DNA from: Dunaliella salina
Lineage: Eukaryota > Chlorophyta > Chlorophyceae > Chlamydomonadales > Dunaliellaceae
NCBI GenBank assembly: GCA_002284615.2
Contig: MU069631.1
Coordinates: 183,792 to 196,129 of the forward strand
DNA: 12,338 nt
Reading direction: 5' to 3'
Positions 1 through 8,000 of this stretch are shown one piece after another. Under the pieces are notes generated by a model, which was not told where the DNA came from, searched no databases, and was given only the letters and a program-made list of their open reading frames with translations. The translations under genes were made by a program, and so were the position numbers. The stretch's first letter is position 1. Each line of letters starts with the position of its first letter.

Positions 1-113
1 TGTGGATGTGTGCAAGGCGTGGTGTGAATGGATAGGAGAAACACCAAACAAGCAATAAAAAAGTCCCCGGCCGGGGGCTGTACGCTGCTGGCTACTAGAA
101 CGGAGAGCATCCC

Positions 114-329
114 TCACTCCCTCGGGCCAATGTAGCCTGCATCCAGCAAATCCTGCAACGCCTGCCTGAACTCAGGGTCGGGGTGCTGCTCCATCCATTC
201 CTGAGACCAGACTTGTGGGGAAGTGTAGGCTGCAGGCTGAGGAGAGGGGCTGGGCTCTCCATGTGGGGCCTGGGATGCCCCTGCTTGAGCCCCTGCATGA
301 GATGGGTTATGTGGCCTCCAGAGCATTGC
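114..329 (-). CDS. Possible terminal exon of an unrecognised protein, perhaps transposon-borne
   Basis: An acceptor (GGAACAG) at 330-332 opens a frame of 71 codons ending at TGA 114-116. The first two thirds are rich in Pro, Ser, Ala and Gln (low complexity). The end is a probable amphipathic helix, DPEFRQALQDLLDAGYIGP. I recognise no family. It lies beside the hAT end at 614 and would be inside that element, so it could be part of the element's protein, though I see no hAT dimerisation motif. The stretch 330-474 to its right shows no coding signal. It could equally be non-coding. Confidence 0.28.
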   Translation of the reverse strand, partial: AMLWRPHNPSHAGAQAGASQAPHGEPSPSPQPAAYTSPQVWSQEWMEQHPDPEFRQALQDLLDAGYIGPRE

Positions 330-474
330 CTGTTCCAATCAGGCTGTGACCAGGAATTCAAGGGCTGCCAGCAACTCAGTCCAGACTTACATAAGGTGAG
401 CAGAGTCTGCGATGGCAGGGGGGCTCTCCTGCTGCTGACCCTGGCTTTGTGCTTACGATTGAAGGGTTAGCCTA

Positions 475-614
475 CCGGAGACGCTTATAAATTTTTTCCG
501 GTTATGCCGGACCGGACCATAACAACTTCCCGGTTTGACCGGACCAGATTTGGCCTCCAGCGTAAACCAAAGTTTTAATTAAATTTCCGATTCCCGGCCG
601 GCGTGTACATCCCT
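475..614. mobile_element. Terminal region of a hAT-type DNA transposon (end at 614)
   Basis: The terminus read inwards is CAGGGATGTACACGCC (complement of 599-614), a typical hAT inverted repeat. It resembles the ends of the element at 2300-4154. Inside it lie subterminal repeats built on CCGG/ACCGG, for example around 507-520 and 530-545. The element must extend left; its other end is not in the window. The 8 bp after the terminus are TTGCAGAG, the expected target duplication. Confidence 0.6.
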
Positions 615-1250
615 GTTGCAGAGATCACACGTAGGGAAAAAAGGGTCGTCCCTACAATATAACATGTTTGCTTCAATACTTCATCGGGTGTATTTGTGCA
701 GTAAACACATTTCTGTGTTCTTCTCGTGCAATAAATGACAACACTGCTGCACCTCGTGAGGATTTTGGATGCTCGATTGGCAACGGGGCAAGTTATTTTT
801 GGGACTGTCCCATGGAGCCTTCTCAACTTTCAAAGTATGGAAGTCTGAAACCGGCCATACAAACTTGCCAGTACCAGAAGGGCTCTGGAGAAGACTTCTT
901 TCAATTTATTAACATGGTCAGGCACGGGCTACTGCTAGTAACCCTCCCATGGCAGCAGCAGCAACAGCACCAGGGCAGGACACGGCAGGAGCTATGAGGT
1001 AAGCGGGCCAAGCTCGAACACGCAAGATTGCGCAAGCATTTATATGAGGAGGGCACATGGGTCCTAAGGGGTACGAGACTTATGGGTGATGGGTAGCTGT
1101 TTTGAAAGCACTTCATTGGTATGTCACGTCAAATTTGTGGCATTGCTGAATCATGTATAAACAAGTGTGTGATGTGTGACCTGTATTTAAGTGGGGTTGT
1201 TTTATTGGGTTCTCTCTCTTATTTAACCTTCTGTTCCACCTTTTCTTAAG
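615..1250. other. Stretch without an assignable gene
   Basis: The longest open frame (plus, 668-997) contains a Gln run from a CAG repeat near 954-971 and resembles no family I know. One stray copy of the 27-bp repeat unit of 1566-1640 lies at 1092-1118. From 1200 the sequence becomes pyrimidine-rich, as expected upstream of a plus-strand acceptor near 1250. Confidence 0.4.
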
Positions 1251-1251
1251 G

Positions 1252-1557
1252 TTTGGCTCCGTTTCTGTTATCCCTGGCCTTGTGCCAGGGGTGCCCTGTC
1301 CCAGATGTAACGCTAAGCTGGTCCACACCTGCTGCGTCTGCCCCAAGAATCCTCCGTGTGCTGCAGCCAGCACTCTGCAGCTAGCCCAAGAACAGCTAAG
1401 CAGCATGAAGAGCAAGCAGAGTAGCAGTCCACTCGCACCCCTAGCCCTCAGCTGGAGTGAACCTGTCCCTTGTCGGATGGCTTTGCCGACTCTGGACGAT
1501 AAACCATTCATGTATTATCTGCTTCAAGCACATTACAAGTGTAATGACAGTGATTGA
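1252..1557 (+). CDS. Possible cysteine-rich terminal exon, unrecognised
   Basis: After a pyrimidine-rich tract ending TTCTTAAG, a frame of about 101 codons runs to TGA at 1555-1557. It contains VPCPRCNAKLVHTCCVCP followed by PPC, giving a CxxC...CCxC...C pattern of a small zinc-binding knuckle. A Ser/Leu/Ala-rich segment and a tail with PFMYYLLQAHYKC follow. I do not recognise the family; such Cys clusters are common in mobile-element proteins and in host regulators. The AAG acceptor is weak, no start codon with good context is evident, and no upstream exon was found, so it may be a fragment. Confidence 0.35.
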   Translation, partial: FGSVSVIPGLVPGVPCPRCNAKLVHTCCVCPKNPPCAAASTLQLAQEQLSSMKSKQSSSPLAPLALSWSEPVPCRMALPTLDDKPFMYYLLQAHYKCNDSD

Positions 1558-1565
1558 GCATGACA

Positions 1566-1640
1566 GGTAGCTGCTCTGAAAGCACTTCCGTGGGTAGCTG
1601 CCCTGAAAGCACTTTCGTGGGTAGCTGCCCTGAAAGCACC
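1566..1640. repeat. 27-bp tandem repeat, about 2.8 copies
   Basis: The unit begins GGTAGCTG and contains CTGAAAGCACTT; copies start at 1566, 1593 and 1620. A solitary similar unit is at 1092. It lies just downstream of the cysteine-rich frame's stop codon. Confidence 0.85.
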
Positions 1641-2003
1641 TATAGCCAAGGACCTGGACTGTAGGACGGCATTAGCAGAGAGTTGTCTTAAAGATCCTGT
1701 GGTTGATACCATCCAGGCTTGTCAGTTTGCCTTAGATTTACCTGTAAGCCTCAGAGGAGCAAACATGAATGCCAAACATTGCCTGATATTTTAGTTAACA
1801 TGGAGCTTTGATTGGGCATGTTTGGAATGAATGCTTATGAAACATACGCAGCGAAACATTGTTCATCAAATGCACTCTGAACATTCAAGCATTTTTTTCT
1901 CCAACAACATCTTGCACAATTTCATTAATCACTAGACCACAACAGACATGATTTGTTATAAACTTCTCCAGTCCAAGTTATGTGAGTTGAGCTTCTTTGG
2001 CAG
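1641..2003. other. Stretch without a visible feature
   Basis: This is AT-rich sequence with no convincing open frame, repeat or RNA. From about 1985 it could serve as the 3' end of an intron, since TTCTTTGGCAG precedes 2004. Confidence 0.5.
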
Positions 2004-2061
2004 GTCTGGTGACAGGCCCCAGTGTTTCCGCACAGCTGCCCTTGTTGGGGGATATAGCAAT
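2004..2061 (+). other. Exon-like segment 1 of a duplicated pair
   Basis: These 58 nt are bounded by TTTGGCAG and a consensus donor GTAAGT. They can encode GDRPQCFRTAALVGGYSN. The segment resembles the one at 2249-2294 (shared core GTTTCCGC.CAGCTGCCC). No further exons of a host gene were identified. Confidence 0.3.
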
Positions 2062-2248
2062 GTAAGTTACATCACGGAACCATACCTTCAAGGGGAGTTA
2101 CCTTATTCCTTCAGATTCCGATTAACTTTTTCTTTTGTTTCTCTTGGTGAAGGGGATACACGGTGCCTTGGCCCTAGGTGCACTCTTTTCCTTAATTGAT
2201 GTGGGGAGTGTTCCACTGCCTGTATAATTTTCTCTTCTCTCATTACAG

Positions 2249-2294
2249 ACCTCCGTGTTTCCGCTCAGCTGCCCATGAAGGCAGATGTAGAAAT
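2249..2294 (+). other. Exon-like segment 2 of a duplicated pair, cut at its donor by a hAT insertion
   Basis: These 46 nt follow a long pyrimidine tract and CATTACAG, and could encode PPCFRSAAHEGRCRN, similar to segment 1. The expected donor (GTAAC) falls inside the 8-bp target duplication of the hAT element that starts at 2300. Both segments begin with one base of a split codon and end at a codon boundary, so they could not be spliced to each other in frame. Confidence 0.3.
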
Positions 2295-2299
2295 GTAAC
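2292..2299. repeat. Target-site duplication, left copy (AATGTAAC)
   Basis: Identical to 4155-4162 and directly abuts the CAGG terminus at 2300. Confidence 0.75.
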
Positions 2300-2562
2300 C
2301 AGGCCTATATACCCACGCCGACTCTCAGAATACGGTCAGCTTCAAGCAGGAGGGGTTCCTTCATGCCAACATTTTTTATGATGATATCACATTGCCACAT
2401 TGGCTGTCTGGGGTTTGGTAGGTTGGAAGTCAAAGGTAACATCCTTGCGAGTGGCGCAGTCGGTATTTGAGAGCCATGGGGAGTCAGACAGGCTCTGAGG
2501 ATTGCCCTAAAAACCTCGGTTGATCAGATTGTCCAGATATATCAAAAATTGAGTCATATTCA

Positions 2563-2732
2563 TCACATATTTATCTCATCCGAAATATGAGTCATTGATC
2601 GAGGGACTTCTATTTGTTCCAGACTTTCCTCTTCAAAGGCTTGCGCGTGGGCATGTAGATCCGGGTGCATTTCTGGCATATCAGCAGCTTCCCATTTGGG
2701 ATGCCATTCCACATAGATCATTTTGCATTCTT
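2563..2732 (-). CDS. Possible terminal exon of an unrecognised, probably mobile-element-derived protein
   Basis: A good acceptor (pyrimidine tract ending TTTATCAG) precedes 56 codons including TGA, starting ECKMIYVEWHPKWEAADMP and continuing with an acidic segment AFEEESLEQIEVP. The YVEWHPKWE pattern is loosely reminiscent of the Trp-rich core of chromodomains found at the ends of some retroelement integrases, but it is too short to assign. It lies inside the hAT element at 2300-4154, antisense to its neighbours. The upstream minus-strand sequence (2735-2980) has no matching exon I can name. It may be a relic. Confidence 0.25.
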
Positions 2733-3109
2733 CTGATAAATTGAGAAAAGGGAGAAAGATTTACGCTTGCCCTTGAGCCGCGTGCATTAAGGAAAGATCC
2801 TTCCACTGATTCCCACCAACAGGACAAACCCCGAGGGGGTACCAAATTCCGCCCTGGCCACAATGATTTGGTCCAGGGACCTCCTCCTTGGATCCCGGGA
2901 CCTCCTCCTTGCCAAACACCTTGCCGAATGAGCTAAGTTGAGCCTTCCCGCTTTTTGGGAGGCTGACGAAGGGGCACATGCAGGGCAGTCCTAGCGTTCA
3001 TGTGGTATGCTCTGTGCTCGGTCATTCTGAGAGCACGCGTTGACATCTGCGTCGGAAAGAGTGACTGTACAAATTTTACTCTTATTCACAACCCAAACCC
3101 TCAGAAAGC

Positions 3110-3399
3110 CTCCTGATTCAGAACTTCTGGGCCTTCTGCTTCCCAAAGATATTCAGATGCCGGTTTTTCTAACACAGATCTGAATCAGAACTTAGAGATC
3201 TTCTGAATTAGACGCTAATCCTATCTTTACCTTCTGGTTCACAACTTTTAGGCCTTCTACTTCCCAAAGATATTCAGATGCCAGTTTTTCTACCATAGAT
3301 CTGAATCAGAACTTGCAGATCTTCTGAATAAGAAACTAATCCTATCTTTACCTTCTGATTCAAAACTTTTGAGTCTTCTGCTTCCTAAAATATTCAGAT
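3110..3399. repeat. 121-bp satellite repeat, about 2.4 copies, cut off by a hAT end
   Basis: TCCCAAAGATATTCAGAT-type segments recur at 3141, 3262 and 3383, a constant 121-bp spacing. Each unit also contains small inverted pieces (TCTGAATCAGAACTT and its partner). The third unit stops at ATTCAGAT (3392-3399), where a hAT left end begins; in units 1 and 2 the sequence continues with GCC.GTTTTTCT. Confidence 0.85.
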
Positions 3400-4154
3400 C
3401 AGGCCTGTACACCCACGCCGTTCTCACAATTCTGACCGTCTAAACGATTTGATGCACGGTTCGTTTTGGTTCAAATCATAAAAGACGCTTTCAAGAAACT
3501 GACGGTAGCAAATCGACCAGTCAGTTCCGCCGTCTGGCTCTGCAGGGCCACACGCTGCTTGCATGGCTGTGCTTGCATGGCCGCCACCCAGTGTCTGCAA
3601 GCAAATTTTTAAACTCATATTACCTTAGAATTTATATATATTGAGTGCAAAATGCAATTGCAAGGCAAGGCCAGGAAGCAAGCAAGGCTTGCTTTGGGGG
3701 GGGCTAGCATGCCTGTGAAGGCATGCCCCAGGGGGCTTGACCAGGGCAACCCCCCCAACAGGCCTCCGGGCACCCTCCCCAGCAGGCCTCCATGCAGGCC
3801 TGCCAGCCCAGAAGCGCAAGGGCAAGAAGAATGGCTGGGTCCTCAATGGATGGAGGGGGGGGGGCAAAGGGGATGGAGGGGGTCAGGAGGGGGTTAGACA
3901 TTTGAAGCAACTTAAGTTTAGACTTGCAGTTCTGCAGTTTTGGGTCTTTGTTCTTAAGTTGCTTATCCAGAGGACTTTAGACACTCCCAACGTGACATTT
4001 TGGTAAACGAGCAAAAATTGACGAACCGAACCGACCATCGAACCGTCTCACACTGCATAAGCGGTCCAGAATTTGGAAAAGACGGTTATAAACCGTAAGA
4101 CGTTACCGTCCCGTAAAATCGTAGCTAACTGTAAACCGTAGGTGTACAGCCCTG
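3400..4154. mobile_element. Inner hAT-type element (left end at 3400, shares the right end at 4154)
   Basis: The left end CAGGCCTGTACACCCACG matches the inverted right end at 16 of 18 positions, better than the outer left end does. Subterminal ACGGT/ACCGT motifs are dense at both ends (3437-3515 and 4030-4140), as in hAT elements. The left flank ATTCAGAT is not repeated after 4154, so this element's own right end is missing. The interior (3640-3900) is GC-rich and low in complexity, with no transposase. Confidence 0.6.
3855..3893 (+). other. G-quadruplex-capable run
   Basis: Four G-runs lie at 3855-3864 (10), 3869-3872 (4), 3878-3882 (5) and 3889-3893 (5), separated by short loops. This meets the usual quadruplex pattern. 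It lies inside the inner hAT element. Confidence 0.7.
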
Positions 4155-4162
4155 AATGTAAC
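4155..4162. repeat. Target-site duplication, right copy (AATGTAAC)
   Basis: Identical to 2292-2299 and directly follows the right terminus (...AGCCCTG) at 4154. Confidence 0.75.
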
Positions 4163-4798
4163 CTTGTCTGTGGTTTTCTGCATCATCAGTGCATGTATCC
4201 ATAATTTTCTGAGCATCAAGGTCCTGGAGGTACAATGGAAGGGGACATTAAGGCAGCAGGAACAGATAACCCCCTTGAGGGTGTACCCAAAATTAAGGGA
4301 GGCGACGTGCCCTGACCTTACCACGGCAGCGATGTTTCCTTACCTGGGTAAACTTATCAGGAACAGCCCTTCATCTGCCCGAAGCAACCAAGCAACATTG
4401 CACATGGGTTTGCCATCTGGGCCACAGCCAGGAGTGTTAGACATCCCTTGTGCAGGCGACTCAAAGCATGTTGAGGCGGTGCGCCTGCGGCCCTTCAAAA
4501 GATACAAAGAGCGTCTTCACTTTTCTTGCAGTTTTCCTCCCTGTTCTTCCAAGGGGCGTAAAAAAACTACAAGCCTTGGTATTCATCTTCATGAAGCATA
4601 TGCAACAAGTTCATGCGGCATTAATAACAACTACAAGCAAAGCCACTTTAGCAAGCCAAGTTCAATGAAGCTGCAGAGCGTAAAACACACAGTGAGATAT
4701 GTACAATCTCTGAAGACAACTGCAAGCAGCTCTCAGAGTCTTTGTCAGGGAAAAAGTCACAGGAGAAAGGTGAAAGGGGGTCTGGGCGAAACACAACC
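4163..4798 (-). other. Probable 3' UTR and downstream flank of CFAP58
   Basis: This follows the CFAP58 stop. I find no TGTAA (the green-algal polyadenylation signal) on the minus strand between 4160 and 4798, so the transcript end is not placed. A plus-strand open frame of 227 codons (4164-4847) crosses the region and the last CFAP58 exon; it has no recognisable domain and is probably chance. Confidence 0.4.
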
Positions 4799-4975
4799 TC
4801 ATGGCTGCTGCGACAACGAGAAGCCACCTCCTGTAAAGCGAGCTTGATTTGTGCTTGGTGCTGGCGGCATCATTGGCTTGAGGCCTTTCTCTCGCTCCAT
4901 CTGATCTCTTCGCTTCTGCTCAAAGTAGCGACGCTTCATGTCGTTGAGCTCCCGCACTAGTCGCTCGATTTCATA
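4799..4975 (-). CDS. CFAP58: CFAP58 exon H (terminal exon with stop)
   Basis: This exon has 58 codons plus TGA. It runs from YEIERLVRELNDMKRRYFEQ through a basic KRRDQMEREKG stretch to a disordered tail, MMPPAPSTNQARFTGGGFS, ending SLSQQP. The only phase-compatible acceptor I find is an atypical ACAAG at the end of a CA repeat. Family members have about five more residues (ending in EYK) between exon G and YEIER. Either these are lost here, or a tiny exon was missed, or the boundary differs. The C-terminal frame and stop are secure; the 5' edge is not. Confidence 0.85.
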   Translation of the reverse strand, partial: YEIERLVRELNDMKRRYFEQKRRDQMEREKGLKPMMPPAPSTNQARFTGGGFSLSQQP

Positions 4976-4976
4976 C

Positions 4977-5019
<43 letters not shown>

Positions 5020-8000
5020 CACGTGTGCTTGCTTTTGCATGTGATTATATTAGGCTATAAGTATTCGCTATACCTATATGCTGCCGATTTCATGATTGCT
5101 AAGCACGCTAAGGCATGAGCAAACAATTTAGGTCCAGGGTGAGAAAAACGACCAGGCGCTATGATGAAGAACCATCTGCAAGGCATATTCTACAAGCAAG
5201 GTGACCCAGCACTGCGACAATGAACTGTCCACACATGTCGGTGCCTTTGGGGATGGTTGCTGGTTGGCGGTGAAGAATGAATCATGCTTCAGTCTGTTGT
5301 GGCTGCCAACCAACATCCTTCTGTTAAGGAAAGGCTCACCTTTGCCTTGTACACATTGAAGCATACACACACTGAAATTTATGTTCATAGCATACCAACA
5401 TCCTTCCCCAAAGGCTCACCCATGCCTAGTACATGTTGAAGCATGCGCAGTGTTTCCTGAAATCTGTGTTTGTCACGTACTCACATCATTTCCCCAAACG
5501 CACATTTGTGCCTTGTATATCTTGCACAATTTGGTATGCTATGAAAATGGATTCCAGGAAAACGTGTGGATGCTTCGACATGATGGTGAAGCATGCATAC
5601 ATTTTCCTGGAATCCATGTTCATAACACTTCACAATCATCATTTTCCTGAAATCCGTGTTCACAACACACCACAATCCTTCTTCCCGAAGCTCACCTGTG
5701 CCTGGTACATGTTCAGTTCGCTAGCCATGGCCTTCATCTGCTTTGTCTTCTCTCGCAAATTGGCCTGTGAAGGTATTACAACAAGTGGAATATGGTTGGC
5801 ATCAGCATCACAGTACGTGGTCCCACAAGATGGTGACATATTGTGCTGATCTATGATTTTTATTGTCTTTCTGGTTAAGCTTTTTCAAATGTGTGTAGGA
5901 GTCTCCTGAGGAAGCAGGCACATTCAAATGGACAGGAGCAAGCGCAAGCCGGAGAACAAAAACAAGAACACATTGAGCACACCTGGTAAATGCTTAATTG
6001 CTCAGCCACTTCTGGCCCAGGCTGCCTTGATAAGATATTCTTGAGCTCCATGTACAGCTTCTCCTTCTCTTGGATTAGCAAGTCCTTCTCCACCACCTGC
6101 ACAAGCAGTCGTCAGGCAACGAGGGTCGTCGACCAAGCGGCAGGTTTGCATACTGAAGAATGCAGAAGGGCGGTCAATCGCACGGCATGCTGTACATGTT
6201 GAATGCAGCACAGAAAGCTGCCCATCAGCAGGCCTCAGACATGAGTACAAGACAAAACAGGATAGAAGCCCATGGGTAGCGGACAGCGCAAACACACCCA
6301 ATTGCTTGCACAGGAGAGGCCAAGGAACTCCAGATAATCAGATCGAGGCAGAGAGATGTCGCTGCTGAATCTGCCAAAACTCGGCCCAACCCTATCACTG
6401 GTATGCTTTTAATGCTGCAGCTACTGTTCCTTGTGACTCCACCCGTTGCTCAGTCCATGCCAATGCTTGATCAGACCCTACGCCCTCACGCACCTCCTCA
6501 GTCTTTGTGATCAGCCGCTTCTGCAACGTCTGAATCTTTTGGATCATCTCATACGTGGACGGGTCGCTGCCCTCCAGCTTTCGCCATCTGTGCACGTTCA
6601 GTGGGTTCTCCAGCTCCTCACTCAGTGCCTTGACCTTGGTGCGTTCCTGCACGTGGACACAAACGGCGAAGGACATCGAGCGTCAAGTAATGCCAAACAA
6701 TCAAAGGGAGCCTGTCAGCGGCTGACGATGCGCTCCTCCTCCAGTATGCATCACAGACCCGAATCACCTACAAACGATGGAGATACACTTATGGGAGGCC
6801 AGACAGGACGGATGCACTGTATCACAAGTTCACTCTCTTTTTATTCCCCATATACAATCTCCTGCTCAGTGTTGACATCCCCACCCAAGTGAAATGGAGG
6901 AAAAAGTCACTGCACTCGCCTCCAACTGCAGCCTAAGCCTCAAGCTCAGCAACACCCTGTCCAAATTACACATGCGCAAATCTAAAGATTTTCTGAAGAG
7001 TTATGCCCCCTCCCCTACCTCCTGCACTCGCTTTCAGACCCACATGCAATGCACCACGGCACCACGGCGGCTTTTCCTCGACCTCCCCGGTCCACCTTAT
7101 ACAACTGTTTTCTTGAAGACCTTGATTGCCCAGCGTCTTCCATAAACCTCACATCTGCAAGATTACCTCACTTGCCCATCCAGTCGCTCTGCCAGCAACT
7201 ACTGCGCCACACATGCAGCACCACAAACACACACCTGCAGCAGCTCTCGGCCCAGTTGGTGCACCTCCCGCTTCAGCACATCAATGTTGGCCACACTAGA
7301 CTTGAGGATGTGCAACTCGCGCTTCAGATCGTTCAGTTTGATCTTGAGCACGCGGATCTCATTCAGCCTGTCTCGGTACTGCGCCTGGCCCTTGGATAGT
7401 GTGGAGTGCTGGATCTTGATCTTCTCATATAGCAGTGCCAGCTCATCATTGCGGCGAATGAGCTGCAGAGAGGCAGGGACAGGGCAAGGATAGGTGAGGA
7501 TTTATTTACTTGATAAGGGCATTGATATTTTGATACAGCAGTGGCAGCTTATCATTGCAGCAAATGAGCTGCAGAGGGACAGAGACAGGGCTACGAGAGG
7601 CAAGTGTGCAACCGGCCTGTCCCGATACTGCGCCGGGCCCTTGGATTGCGTGGAGTGCTGGATCTTGATCTTTTTGTACGGCAGTGCCAGCTCATCATTG
7701 CAGCGAATGAGCTGCAGAATGACAGGGCACGGCGAGGTGCTGAATGACTTCATTGCAGCAAATGAGCTGCAAATGAGGGACAGGGCAAGGAGAGGTGAGG
7801 GTTTACTTGATGAGGGCATGGATGGCTGTGCTCAATTGCAGATTTTCACCCAGTATGCAGGAGAGTGAGACCAAAAAAGTGTCAGGGAACACAGGCATGG
7901 ATGAGCTGCAGAGGGACAGGACAAGGGAAGGCACTGAATGAAGGCATGGAGGGCTGTGCTCCGTTGCAGCTCTGCACTCAGTATGCAGGAGAGTAAGACC

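Larger units (their letters stand above)
2300..4154. mobile_element. Outer hAT-type element, 1855 bp, with 8-bp target duplication
   Basis: The left end CAGGCCTATATACCCACG and the inverted right end CAGGGCTGTACACCTACG agree at 14 of 18 positions. The flanks 2292-2299 and 4155-4162 are both AATGTAAC, a perfect 8-bp target duplication as hAT transposases make. No transposase is recognisable inside, so it is non-autonomous or decayed. The interior holds a possible minus-strand exon, a 121-bp satellite and a second hAT end at 3400, so it is a composite. Stretches 2340-2560 and 2735-3100 show no clear gene. Confidence 0.75.

Noticed and set aside
50..80. GC-rich palindrome CCCCGGCCGGGG next to an A/T run, resembling a bacterial terminator
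   Set aside because: The window is eukaryotic nuclear DNA, so the look-alike has no expected function.
668..997. 109-codon plus-strand frame with a Gln run
   Set aside because: No recognisable domain, and the Gln run comes from a CAG repeat; no splice context supports it.
2451..2530. tRNA/SINE-like A-box (TGGCGCAGTCGG)
   Set aside because: No convincing B-box (GGTTCGA-type) at the right distance and no cloverleaf could be drawn; only GGTTGATCAG is present.
3652..3910. Overlapping Pro/Gly-rich open frames on both strands
   Set aside because: Homopolymer G and C runs keep several frames open at once; no conserved motif.
4164..4847. A 227-codon plus-strand open frame, the longest in the window
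   Set aside because: It overlaps the last CFAP58 exon in antisense, has no recognisable domain or exon structure, and begins just after a transposon target duplication. Most likely chance.
5381..5849. Plus-strand open frames with similar peptides on the opposite strand
   Set aside because: The similarity is explained by the inverted and tandem repeats in the CFAP58 intron, not by coding.
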